DNA from: Acanthosepion lycidas
Taxonomy: Eukaryota; Mollusca; Cephalopoda; Sepiida; Sepiidae
Reading direction: 5' to 3'
Assembly: GCA_963932145.1 (NCBI GenBank)
Contig: OZ010577.1
Location: 14,857,889-14,921,888, forward strand
Length of the DNA stretch: 64,000 nucleotides
Shown here piece after piece: positions 51,447-63,700 of this stretch. Below the pieces are notes generated by a model that was given only the letters and a program-made list of their open reading frames with translations, did no database searches and was not told the origin of the DNA. A program made the position numbers and the translations under genes. How positions within the stretch are numbered: position 1 is the first letter of the stretch; each line of letters starts with the position of its first letter.

Positions 51447-52560
51447 GCAAGAGGCTCCTCTAAAAGCTGCTTACAATTATTTTTCATTCGAACTCATACA
51501 GTGAGAGTAGCATGCAAAGGTTACGACTCACGTAACAGGGATTTCCTTGAAAAACTGTGTGGACGCAAAGTGGGTGATCGCTGTATGTTTCTCTCCTGCC
51601 GTGCGTTCTATTTACCTTTACATTCTTTCATTTCCCTTTATGAACAGGCAAGAGCCTCCTCTAAAACCGGCTTACAATTATTTTTCATTCGAACTCATAC
51701 AGTGAGCGTAGCATGCAAAGGTTACGACTCACGTAACAGGGATTTCCTTGAAAAACTGTGTGGACGCAAAATGGGTGATCGCTGTATGTTTCTCTCCTGC
51801 CGTGCGTTCTATTTACCTTTACATTCTTTCATTTCACTTTATGAACAGGCAAGAGCCTCCTCTAAAACCGGCTTACAATTATTTTTCATTCGAACTCATA
51901 CAGTGAGCGTAGCATGCAAAGGTTACGACTCACGTAACAGGGATTTCCTTGAAAAACTGTGTGGACGCAAAATGGGTGATCGCTGTATGTTTTTCTCCTG
52001 CCGTGCGTTCTATTTACCTTTACATTCTTTCATTTCACTTTATGAACAGGCAAGAGCCTCCTCTAAAACCGGCTTACAATTATTTTTCATTCGAACTCAT
52101 ACACTGAGCGTAGCATGCAAAGGATACTATTCATATAACAGGGATTTCCTTGAAAAACTGTGTGGACGCAAAGTGGGTGATCGCTGTATGTTTCTCTCCT
52201 ACCGTGCGTTCTATTTACCTTTACATTCTTTCATTTCACTTTATGAACAGGCAAGAGCCTCCTCTAAAACCGGCTTACAATTATTTTTCATTCGAACTCA
52301 TACAGTGAGCGTAGCATGCAAAGGTTACGACTCACGTAACAGGGATTTCCTTGAAAAACTGTGTGGACGCAAAATGGGTGATCGCTGTATGTTTCTCTCC
52401 TACCGTGCGTTCTATTTACCTTTACATTCTTTCATTTCACTTTATAACAGGCAAGAGCCTCCTCTAAAACCGGCTTACAATTATTTTTCATTCGAACTCA
52501 TACAGTGAGCGTAGCATGCAAAGGTTACGACTCACGTAACAGGGATTTCCTTGAAAAACT
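51099..52560 (+). repeat. Seven-unit block, repeated at 56926-58387
   Basis: Offset 5827 bp (29 units less two bases). Shared marks: TAC unit ending GAAACCGGC; TTTCTTTCC; GTGAGAGTAGC followed by TTTCCCTTTATG; a TTTTTCTCC unit; Y-box unit with TAC at codon 33; and a unit ending CTTTATAACAGG, a one-base deletion found only in these two places. The block is free of stops in the 67-codon frame and so produces long open frames in both copies. Confidence 0.85.
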
Positions 52561-53911
52561 GTGTGGACGCAAAATGGGTGATCGCTGTATGTTTCTCTCC
52601 TACCGTGCGTTCTATTTACCTTTACATTCTTTCATTTAACTTTATGAACAGGCAAGGGCCTCCTCTAAAACCTGCTTACAATTATTTTTCATTCGAACTC
52701 ATACAGTGAGCGTAGCATGCAAAGGATACTATTCATATAACAGGGATTTCCTTGAAAAACTGTGTGGACGCAAAGTGGGTGATCGCTGTATGTTTCTCTC
52801 CTGACGTGCGTTCTATTTACCTTTACATTCTTTCATTTAACTTTATGAACAGGTAAGAGCCTCCACTAAAACCGGCTTACAATTATTTTTCATTCGAACT
52901 CATACACTGAGCGTAGCATGCAAAGGATACTATTCATATAACAGGGATTTCCTTGAAAAACTGTGTGGACGCAAAGAGGGTGATCGCTGTATGTTTCTCT
53001 CCTGGCGTGCGTTCTATTTACCTTTACATTCTTTCATTTCACTTTATGAACAGGCAAGAGGCTCCTCTAAAAGCTGCTTACAATTATTTTTCATTCGAAC
53101 TCATACAGTGAGAGTAGCATGCAAAGGGTACGACTCACGTAACAGGGATTTCCTTGAAAAACTGTGTGGACGCAAAATGGGTGATCGCTGTATGTTTCTC
53201 TCCTGCCGTGCGTTCTATTTACCTTTACATTCTTTCATTTCACTTTATGAACAGGCAAGAGCCTCCTCTAAAACCGGCTTACAATTATTTTTCATTCGAA
53301 CTCATACAGTGAGCGTAGCATGCAAAGGATACTATTCATATAACAGGGATTTCCTTGAAAAACTGTGTGGACGCAAAGTGGGTGATCGCTGTATGTTTCT
53401 CTCCTGACGTGCGTTCTATTTACCTTTACATTCTTTCATTTAACTTTATGAACAGGTAAGAGCCTCCACTAAAACCGGCTTACAATTATTTTTCATTCGA
53501 ACTCATACACTGAGCGTAGCATGCAAAGGATACTATTCATATAACAGGGATTTCCTTGAAAAACTGTGTGGACGCAAAGTGGGTGATCGCTGTATGTTTC
53601 TCTCCTGGCGTGCGTTCTATTTACCTTTACATTCTTTCATTTCACTTTATGAACAGGCAAGAGGCTCCTCTAAAAGCTGCTTACAATTATTTTTCATTCG
53701 AACTCATACAGTGAGAGTAGCATGCAAAGGGTACGACTCACGTAACAGGGATTTCCTTGAAAAACTGTGTGGACGCAAAGTGGGTGATCGCTGTATGTTT
53801 CTCTCCTGACGTGCGTTCTATTTACCTTTACATTCTTTCATTTAACTTTATGAACAGGTAAGAGCCTCCACTAAAACCGGCTTACAATTATTTTTCATTC
53901 GAACTCATACA
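52505..53911 (+). repeat. Alternating CAGGTAAGAG and TCCTGGCG units
   Basis: Seven units. Y-box units with TCCTGGCGTG at 52907 and 53510 (again at 53912) follow units ending TTTAACTTTATGAACAGG with TAAGAGCCTCCACT. Between them lie S-box units with GTGAGAGTAGC and AAGGGTACG (53108, 53711). The order looks like a three-unit round that shrank to two. Confidence 0.75.
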
Positions 53912-54112
53912 CTGAGCGTAGCATGCAAAGGATACTATTCATATAACAGGGATTTCCTTGAAAAACTGTGTGGACGCAAAGTGGGTGATCGCTGTATGTT
54001 TCTCTCCTGGCGTGCGTTCTATTTACCTTTACATTCTTTCATTTCACTTTATGAACAGGCAAGAGCCTCCTCTAAAGCCGGCTTACAATTATTTTTCATT
54101 CGAACTCATACA

Positions 54113-55318
54113 GTGAGCGTAGCGCGCAAAGGTTACGACTCACGTAACAGGGATTTCCTTGAAAAACTGTGTGGACGCAAAGTGGGTGATCGCTGTATGT
54201 TTCTCTCCTGCCGTGCGTTCTATTTACCTTTACATTCTTTCATTTCACTTTATGAACAGGCAAGAGCCTCCTCTAAAACCGGCTTACAATTATTTTTCAT
54301 TCGAACTCATACAGTGAGCGTAGCATGCAAAGGTTACGACTCACGTAACAGGGATTTCCTTGAAAAACTGTGTGGACGCAAAATGGGTGATCGCTGTATG
54401 TTTCTCTCCTACCGTGCGTTCTATTTACCTTTACATTCTTTCATTTCACTTTCTGAACAGGCAAGAGCCTCCTCTAAAACCGGCTTACAATTATTTTTCA
54501 TTCGAACTCATACAGTGAGCGTAGCATGCAAAGGTTACAACTCACGTAACAGGGATTTCCTTGAAAAACTGTGTGGACGCAAAGTGTGTGATCGCTGTAT
54601 GTTTCTCTCCTGCCGTGCGTTCTATTTACCTTTACATTCTTTCATTTAACTTTCTGAACAGGCAAGAACCTCCTCTAAAACCGGCTTACAATTATTTTTC
54701 ATTCGAACTCATACAGTGAGCGTAGCATGCAAAGGTTACGACTCACGTAACAGGGATTTCCTTGAAAAACTGTGTGGACGCAAAATGGGTGATCGCTGTA
54801 TGTTTCTCTCCTACCGTGCGTTCTATTTACCTTTACATTCTTTCATTTCACTTTATGAACAGGCAAGAGCCTCCTCTGAAACCGGCTTACAATTATTTTT
54901 CATTCGAACTCATACAGTGAGCGTAGCATGCTAAGGTTACGACTCACGTAACAGGGATTTCCTTGAAAAACTGTGTGGACGCAAAGTGGGTGATCGCTGT
55001 ATGTTTCTTTCCTGCCGTGCGTTCTATTTACCTTTACATTCTTTCATTTCACTTTATGAACAGGCAAGAGGCTCCTCTAAAAGCTGCTTACAATTATTTT
55101 TCATTCGAACTCATACAGTGAGAGTAGCATGCAAAGGTTACGACTCACGTAACAGGGATTTCCTTGAAAAACTGTGTGGACGCAAAGTGGGTGATCGCTG
55201 TATGTTTCTCTCCTGCCGTGCGTTCTATTTACCTTTACATTCTTTCATTTCCCTTTATGAACAGGCAAGAGCCTCCTCTAAAACCGGCTTACAATTATTT
55301 TTCATTCGAACTCATACA
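54113..55318 (+). repeat. Six-unit HOR, copy 1 of 3
   Basis: The order is: GTAGCGCGCAAAGG unit; TAC unit ending TTTCTGAACAGG; TTACAACTC unit with AAAGTGTGTG; TAC unit ending GAAACCGGC; TTTCTTTCC unit ending AAAAGCTGC; GTGAGAGTAGC unit with TTTCCCTTTATG. Copies follow at 56323-57528 (11 units less one base on) and 58734-59939 (a further 12 units less one base on). The first and third copies share a preceding Y-box unit with TCCTGGCG (53912, 58533); the second is preceded by a Y-box unit with TCCTGCCG. In copy 1 the fifth unit has TGCTAAGG. Confidence 0.85.
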
Positions 55319-56322
55319 GTGAGCGTAGCATGCAAAGGTTACGACTCACGTAACAGGGATTTCCTTGAAAAACTGCGTGGACGCAAAATGAGTGATCGCT
55401 GTATGTTTCTCTCCTGCCGTGCGTTCTATTTACCTTTACATTCTTTCATTTAACATTATGAACAGGCAAGAGCCTCCTCTAAAAGCTGCTTACAATTATT
55501 TTTCATTCGAACTCATACAGTGAGCGTAGCATGCAAAGGTTACGACTCACGTAACAGGGATTTCCTTGAAAAAATGTGTGGACGCAAAATGGGTGATCGC
55601 TGTATGTTTTTCTCCTGCCGTGCGTTCTATTTACCTTTACATTCTTTCATTTCACTTTATGAACAGGCAAGAGCCTCCTTTAAAACCGGCTTACAATTAT
55701 TTTTCATTCGAACTCATACAATGAGCGTAGCATGCAAAGGTTACGACTCACGTAACAGGGATTTCCTTGAAAAACTGTGTGGACGCAAAATGGGTGATCG
55801 CTGTATGTTTCTCTACTGCCGTGCGTTCTATTTACCTTTACATTCTTTCATTTCACTTTATGAACAGGCAAGAGCCTCCTCTAAAACCGGCTTACAATTA
55901 TTTTTCATTCGAACTCATACAGTGAGCGTAGCATGCAAAGGTTACGACTCACGTAACAGGGATTTCTTGAAAAACTGTGTGGACGCAAAATGGGTGATCG
56001 CTGTATGTTTCTCTCCTGCCGTGCGTTCTATTTACATTTACATTCTTTCATTTCACTTTATGAACAGGCAAGAGCCTCCTCTAAAACCGGCTTACAATTA
56101 TTTTTCATTCGCACTCATACACTGAGCGTAGCATGCAAAGGATACTATTCATATAACAGGGATTTCCTTGAAAAACTGTGTGGACGCAAAGTGGGTGATC
56201 GCTGTATGTTTCTCTCCTGCCGTGCGTTCTATTTACCTTTACATTCTTTCATTTCACTTTATGAACAGGCAAGAGCCTCCTCTAAAGCCGGCTTACAATT
56301 ATTTTTCATTCGAACTCATACA
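55319..56322 (+). repeat. Units linking six-unit HOR copies 1 and 2
   Basis: Five units: ACTGCGTGG with AAAATGAGTG and TTTAACATTATG; AAAAAATGTG with TTTTTCTCC and a CCTTT tail; a unit starting ATGAGCG; a unit with a one-base deletion in GATTTCTTG near 55965; and a Y-box unit after CATTCGCACTC. The order CAACGG-like, AAAAAATGTG, plain, plain, CGCACTC Y-box echoes the 7-unit HOR of 42-48 kb, so this is probably a relic of that family. Confidence 0.65.
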
Positions 56323-58335
56323 GTGAGCGTAGCGCGCAAAGGTTACGACTCACGTAACAGGGATTTCCTTGAAAAACTGTGTGGACGCAAAGTGGGTGAT
56401 CGCTGTATGTTTCTCTCCTGCCGTGCGTTCTATTTACCTTTACATTCTTTCATTTCACTTTATGAACAGGCAAGAGCCTCCTCTAAAACCGGCTTACAAT
56501 TATTTTTCATTCGAACTCATACAGTGAGCGTAGCATGCAAAGGTTACGACTCACGTAACAGGGATTTCCTTGAAAAACTTTGTGGACGCAAAATGGGTGA
56601 TCGCTGTATGTTTCTCTCCTACCGTGCGTTCTATTTAACTTTACATTCTTTCATTTCACTTTCTGAACAGGCAAGAGCCTCCTCTAAAACCGGCTTACAA
56701 TTATTTTTCATTCGAACTCATACAGTGAGCGTAGAATGCAAAGGTTACAACTCACGTAACAGGGATTTCCTTGAAAAACTGTGTGGACGCAAAGTGTGTG
56801 ATCGCTGTATGTTTCTCTCCTGCCGTGCGTTCTATTTACCTTTACATTCTTTCATTTCACTTTATGAACAGGCAAGAGCCTCCTCTAAAACCGGCTTACA
56901 ATTATTTTTCATTCGAACTCATACAGTGAGCGTAGCATGCAAAGGTTACGACTCACGTAACAGGGATTTCCTTGAAAAACTGTGTGGACGCAAAATGGGT
57001 GATCGCTGTATGTTTCTCTCCTACCGTGCGTTCTATTTACCTTTACATTCTTTCATTTCACTTTATGAACAGGCAAGAGCCTCCTCTGAAACCGGCTTAC
57101 AATTATTTTTCATTCGAACTCATACAGTGAGCGTAGCATGCAAAGGTTACGACTCACGTAACAGGGATTTCCTTGAAAAACTGTGTGGACGCAAAGTGGG
57201 TGATCGCTGTATGTTTCTTTCCTGCCGTGCGTTCTATTTACCTTTACATTCTTTCATTTCACTTTATGAACAGGCAAGAGGCTCCTCTAAAAGCTGCTTA
57301 CAATTATTTTTCATTCGAACTCATACAGTGAGAGTAGCATGCAAAGGTTACGACTCACGTAACAGGGATTTCCTTGAAAAACTGTGTGGACGCAAAGTGG
57401 GTGATCGCTGTATGTTTCTCTCCTGCCGTGCGTTCTATTTACCTTTACATTCTTTCATTTCCCTTTATGAACAGGCAAGAGCCTCCTCTAAAACCGGCTT
57501 ACAATTATTTTTCATTCGAACTCATACAGTGAGCGTAGCATGCAAAGGTTACGACTCACGTAACAGGGATTTCCTTGAAAAACTGTGTGGACGCAAAATG
57601 GGTGATCGCTGTATGTTTCTCTCCTGCCGTGCGTTCTATTTACCTTTACATTCTTTCATTTCACTTTATGAACAGGCAAGAGCCTCCTCTAAAACCGGCT
57701 TACAATTATTTTTCATTCGAACTCATACAGTGAGCGTAGCATGCAAAGGTTACGACTCACGTAACAGGGATTTCCTTGAAAAACTGTGTGGACGCAAAAT
57801 GGGTGATCGCTGTATGTTTTTCTCCTGCCGTGCGTTCTATTTACCTTTACATTCTTTCATTTCACTTTATGAACAGGCAAGAGCCTCCTCTAAAACCGGC
57901 TTACAATTATTTTTCATTCGAACTCATACACTGAGCGTAGCATGCAAAGGATACTATTCATATAACAGGGATTTCCTTGAAAAACTGTGTGGACGCAAAG
58001 TGGGTGATCGCTGTATGTTTCTCTCCTACCGTGCGTTCTATTTACCTTTACATTCTTTCATTTCACTTTATGAACAGGCAAGAGCCTCCTCTAAAACCGG
58101 CTTACAATTATTTTTCATTCGAACTCATACAGTGAGCGTAGCATGCAAAGGTTACGACTCACGTAACAGGGATTTCCTTGAAAAACTGTGTGGACGCAAA
58201 ATGGGTTATCGCTGTATGTTTCTCTCCTACCGTGCGTTCTATTTACCTTTACATTCTTTCATTTCACTTTATAACAGGCAAGAGCCTCCTCTAAAACCGG
58301 CTTACAATTATTTTTCATTCGAACTCATACAGTGA
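55990..58335 (+). other. Longest repeat-encoded open frame (781 codons); probably not a gene
   Basis: Nearly twelve monomers in a row lack a stop in the 67-codon frame, giving 781 codons, the longest frame in the window. Others of over 500 codons lie at 10300-11841, 50952-52508 and 59538-61079. The start is only a Met codon inside a monomer, the stop comes from a one-base deletion that shifts into the next frame, and there is no flanking unique sequence, intron signal or known domain. The 67-residue repeat is rich in Cys, Arg, Phe and Leu, with a basic patch CGRKMGDRC; I do not recognise it. Recurrent differences among copies are mostly amino-acid changing and often nonsense. A real protein remains possible but unlikely. 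Confidence 0.1.
56323..57528 (+). repeat. Six-unit HOR, copy 2 of 3
   Basis: Same order as the copy at 54113. Private changes include TTTAACTTTACATTC for TTTACCTTTAC near 56636, AACTTTGTGG near 56578 and GTAGAATGC at 56725. It runs directly into the block shared with 51099-52560, so the two duplicated blocks overlap here (56926-57528). Confidence 0.85.
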
Positions 58336-58733
58336 GCGTAGCATGCAAAGGTTACGACTCACGTAACAGGGATTTCCTTGAAAAACTGTGTGGACGCAAA
58401 ATGGGTGATCGCTGTATGTTTCTCTCCTGACGTGCGTTCTATTTACCTTTACATTCTTTCATTTAACTTTATGAACAGGTAAGAGCCTCCACTAAAACCG
58501 GCTTACAATTATTTTTCATTCGAACTCATACACTGAGCGTAGCATGCAAAGGATACTATTCATATAACAGGGATTTCCTTGAAAAACTGTGTGGACGCAA
58601 AGTGGGTGATCGCTGTATGTTTCTCTCCTGGCGTGCGTTCTATTTACCTTTACATTCTTTCATTTCACTTTATGAACAGGCAAGAGCCTCCTCTAAAGCC
58701 GGCTTACAATTATTTTTCATTCGAACTCATACA

Positions 58734-59939
58734 GTGAGCGTAGCGCGCAAAGGTTACGACTCACGTAACAGGGATTTCCTTGAAAAACTGTGTGGACGCA
58801 AAGTGGGTGATCGCTGTATGTTTCTCTCCTGCCGTGCGTTCTATTTACCTTTACATTCTTTCATTTCACTTTATGAACAGGCAAGAGCCTCCTCTAAAAC
58901 CGGCTTACAATTATTTTTCATTCGAACTCATACAGTGAGCGTAGCATGCAAAGGTTACGACTCACGTAACAGGGATTTCCTTGAAAAACTGTGTGGACGC
59001 AAAATGGGTGATCGCTGTATGTTTCTCTCCTACCGTGCGTTCTATTTACCTTTACATTCTTTCATTTCACTTTCTGAACAGGCAAGAGCCTCCTCTAAAA
59101 CCGGCTTACAATTATTTTTCATTCGAACTCATACAGTGAGCGTAGCATGCAAAGGTTACAACTCACGTAACAGGGATTTCCTTGAAAAACTGTGTGGACG
59201 CAAAGTGTGTGATCGCTGTATGTTTCTCTCCTGCCGTGCGTTCTATTTACCTTTACATTCTTTCATTTAACTTTATGAACAGGCAAGAACCTCCTCTAAA
59301 ACCGGCTTACAATTATTTTTCATTCGAACTCATACAGTGAGCGTAGCATGCAAAGGTTACGACTCACGTAACAGGGATTTCCTTGAAAAACTGTGTGGAA
59401 GCAAAATGGGTGATCGCTGTATGTTTCTCTCCTACCGTGCGTTCTATTTACCTTTACATTCTTTCATTTCACTTTATGAACAGGCAAGAGCCTCCTCTTA
59501 AACCGGCTTACAATTATTTTTCATTCGAACTCATACAGTGAGCGTAGCATGCAAAGGTTACGACTCACGTAACAGGGATTTCCTTGAAAAACTGTGTGGA
59601 CGCAAAGTGGGTGATCGCTGTATGTTTCTTTCCTGCCGTGCGTTCTATTTACCTTTACATTCTTTCATTTCACTTTATGAACAGGCAAGAGGCTCCTCTA
59701 AAAGCTGCTTACAATTATTTTTCATTCGAACTCATACAGTGAGAGTAGCATGCAAAGGTTACGACTCACGTAACAGGGATTTCCTTGAAAAACTGTGTGG
59801 ACGCAAAGTGGGTGATCGCTGTATGTTTCTCTCCTGCCGTGCGTTCTATTTACCTTTACATTCTTTCATTTCCCTTTATGAACAGGCAAGAGCCTCCTCT
59901 AAAACCGTCTTACAATTATTTTTCATTCGAACTCATACA
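58734..59939 (+). repeat. Six-unit HOR, copy 3 of 3
   Basis: Same order as the copies at 54113 and 56323. With the preceding Y-box unit (58533) it matches 53912-55318 at an offset of 4621 bp. Private changes are TGTGGAAGC near 59398 and CTCTTAAACC near 59498, which introduces a stop in the frame. Confidence 0.85.
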
Positions 59940-60743
59940 GTGAGCGTAGCATGCAAAGGTTACGACTCACGTAACAGGGATTTCCTTGAAAAACTGTGTG
60001 GACGCAAAGTGGGTGATCGCTGTATGTTTCTTTCCTGCCGTGCGTTCTATTTACCTTTACATTCTTTCATTTCACTTTATGAACAGGCAAGAGGCTCCTC
60101 TAAAAGCTGCTTACAATTATTTTTCATTCGAACTCATGCAGTGAGAGTAGCATGCCAAGGTTACGACTCACGTAACAGGGATTTCCTTGAAAAACTGTGT
60201 GGACGCAAAGTAGGTGATCGCTGTATGTTTCTCTCCTGCCGTGCGTTCTATTTACCTTTACATTCTTTCATTTCACTTTATGAACAGGCAAGAGCCTCCT
60301 CTAAAACCGGCTTACAATTATTTTTCATTCGAACTCATACAGTGAGCGTAGCATGCAAAGGTTACGACTCACGTAACAGGGATTTCCTTGAAAAACTGTG
60401 TGGACGCAAAGTGGGTGATCGCTGTATGTTTCTTTCCTGCCGTGCGTTCTATTTACCTTTACATTCTTTCATTTCACTTTATGAACAGGCAAGAGGCTCC
60501 TCTAAAAGCTGCTTACAATTATTTTTCATTCGAACTCATACAGTGAGAGTAGCATGCAAAGGTTACGACTCACGTAACAGGGATTTCCTTGAAAAACTGT
60601 GTGGACGCAAAATGGGTGATCGCTGTATGTTTCTCTCCTGCCGTGCGTTCTATTTACCTTTACATTCTTTCATTTCACTTTATGAACAGGCAAGAGCCTC
60701 CTCTAAAACCGGCTTACAATTATTTTTCATTCGAACTCATACA
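59538..60743 (+). repeat. Dimer higher-order repeat, three rounds (402 bp)
   Basis: A unit with TTTCTTTCC ending GAGGCTCC and AAAAGCTGC alternates with a unit starting GTGAGAGTAGC: 59538/59739, 59940/60141, 60342/60543. The second round has private CATGCAGTG, ATGCCAAGG and AAGTAGGTG. The third differs by ATG at codon 24 of its second unit. The first pair is also the end of the six-unit HOR copy 3, so the dimer probably grew from it. Confidence 0.85.
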
Positions 60744-63700
60744 GTGAGCGTAGCATGCAAAGGTTACGACTCACGTAACAGGGATTTCCTTGAAAAACTG
60801 TGTGGACGCAAAATGGGTGATCGCTGTATGTTTCTCTCCTACCGTGCGTTCTATTTACCTTTACATTCTTTCATTTCACTTTATGAACAGGCAAGAGCCT
60901 CCTCTGAAACCGGCTTACAATTATTTTTCATTCGATCTCATACAGTAAGCGTAGCATGCAAAGGTTACGACTCACGTAACAGGGATTTCCTTGAAAAACT
61001 GTGTGGACGCAAAATGGGTGATCGCTGTATGTTTCTCTCCTACCGTGCGTTCTATTTACCTTTACATTCTTTCATTTAACTTTATGAACAGGTAAGAGCC
61101 TCCACTAAAACCGGCTTACAATTATTTTTCATTCGAACTCATACACTGAGCGTAGCATGCAAAGGATACTATTCATATAACAGGGATTTCCTTGAAAAAC
61201 TGTGTGGACGCAAAGTGGGTGATCGCTGTATGTTTCTCTCCTGACGTGCGTTCTATTTACCTTTACATTCTTTCATTTAACTTTATGAACAGGTAAGAGC
61301 CTCCACTAAAACCGGCTTACAATTATTTTTCATTCGAACTCATACACTGAGCGTAGCATGCAAAGGATACTATTCATATAACAGGGATTTCCTTGAAAAA
61401 CTGTGTGGACGCAAAGTGGGTGATCGCTGTATGTTTCTCTCCTGCCGTGCGTTCTATTTACCTTTACATTCTTTCATTTAACTTTATGAACAGGCAAGAG
61501 CCTCCTCTAAAACCGGCTTACAATTATTTTTTATTCGAACTCATACAGTGAGCGTAGCATGCAAAGGTTACGACTCACGTAACAGGGATTTCCTTGAAAA
61601 ACTGTGTGGACGCAAAATGGGTGATCGCTGTATGTTTCTCTCCTACCGTGCGTTCTATTTACCTTTACATTCTTTCATTTCACTTTATGAACAGGCAAGG
61701 ACCTCCTCTAAAACCGGCTTACAATAATTTTTCATTCGAACTCATACAGTGAGCGTAGCATGCAAAGGTTACGACTCACGTAACAGGGATTTCCTTGAAA
61801 AACTGTGTGGACGCAAAGTGGGTGATCGCTGTATGTTTCTCTCCTGCCGTGCGTTCTATTTACCTTTACATTCTTTCATTTCACTTTATGAACAGGCAAG
61901 AGGCTCCTCTAAAAGCTGCTTACAATTATTTTTCATTCGAACTCATACAGTGAGAGTAGCATGCAAAGGTTACGACTCACGTAACAGGGATTTCCTTGAA
62001 AAACTGTGTGGATGCAAAGTGGGTGACCGCTGTATGTTTCTCTCCTGCCGTGCGTTCTATTTACCTTTACATTCTTTCATTTCACTTTATGAACAGGCAA
62101 GAGCCTCCTCTAAAGCCGGCTTACAATTATTTTTCATTCGAACTCATACAGTGAGCGTAGCGCGCAAAGGTTACGACTCACGTAACAGGGATTTCCTTGA
62201 AAAACTGTGTGGACGCAAAGTGGGTGATCGCTGTATGTTTCTCTCCTGCCGTGCGTTCTATTTACCTTTACATTCTTTCATTTCACTTTATGAACAGGCA
62301 AGAGCCTCCTCTAAAACCGGCTTACAATTATTTTTCATTCGAACTCATACAGTGAGCGTAGCATGCAAAGGTTACGACTCACGTAACAGGGATTTCCTTG
62401 AAAAACTGTGTGGACGCAAAATGGGTGATCGCTGTATGTTTCTCTCCTACCGTGCGTTCTATTTACCTTTACATTCTTTCATTTCACTTTATGAACAGGC
62501 AAGAGCCTCCTCTGAAACCGGCTTACAATTATTTTTCATTCGATCTCATACAGTAAGCGTAGCATGCAAAGGTTACGACTCACGTAACAGGGATTTCCTT
62601 GAAAAACTGTGTGGACGCAAAATGGGTGATCGCTGTATGTTTCTCTCCTACCGTGCGTTCTATTTACCTTTACATTCTTTCATTTAACTTTATGAACAGG
62701 TAAGAGCCTCCACTAAAACCGGCTTACAATTATTTTTCATTCGAACTCATACACTGAGCGTAGCATGCAAAGGATACTATTCATATAACAGGGATTTCCT
62801 TGAAAAACTGTGTGGACGCAAAGTGGGTGATCGCTGTATGTTTCTCTCCTGACGTGCGTTCTATTTACCTTTACATTCTTTCATTTAACTTTATGAACAG
62901 GTAAGAGCCTCCACTAAAACCGGCTTACAATTATTTTTCATTCGAACTCATACACTGAGCGTAGCATGCAAAGGATACTATTCATATAACAGGGATTTCC
63001 TTGAAAAACTGTGTGGACGCAAAGTGGGTGATCGCTGTATGTTTCTCTCCTGCCGTGCGTTCTATTTACCTTTACATTCTTTCATTTAACTTTATGAACA
63101 GGCAAGAGCCTCCTCTAAAACCGGCTTACAATTATTTTTTATTCGAACTCATACAGTGAGCGTAGCATGCAAAGGTTACGACTCACGTAACAGGGATTTC
63201 CTTGAAAAACTGTGTGGACGCAAAATGGGTGATCGCTGTATGTTTCTCTCCTACCGTGCGTTCTATTTACCTTTACATTCTTTCATTTCACTTTATGAAC
63301 AGGCAAGGGCCTCCTCTAAAACCGGCTTACAATAATTTTTCATTCGAACTCATACAGTGAGCGTAGCATGCAAAGGTTACGACTCACGTAACAGGGATTT
63401 CCTTGAAAAACTGTGTGGACGCAAAGTGGGTGATCGCTGTATGTTTCTCTCCTGCCGTGCGTTCTATTTACCTTTACATTCTTTCATTTCACTTTATGAA
63501 CAGGCAAGAGGCTCCTCTAAAAGCTGCTTACAATTATTTTTCATTCGAACTCATACAGTGAGAGTAGCATGCAAAGGTTACGACTCACGTAACAGGGATT
63601 TCCTTGAAAAACTGTGTGGATGCAAAGTGGGTGACCGCTGTATGTTTCTCTCCTGCCGTGCGTTCTATTTACCTTTACATTCTTTCATTTCACTTTATGA

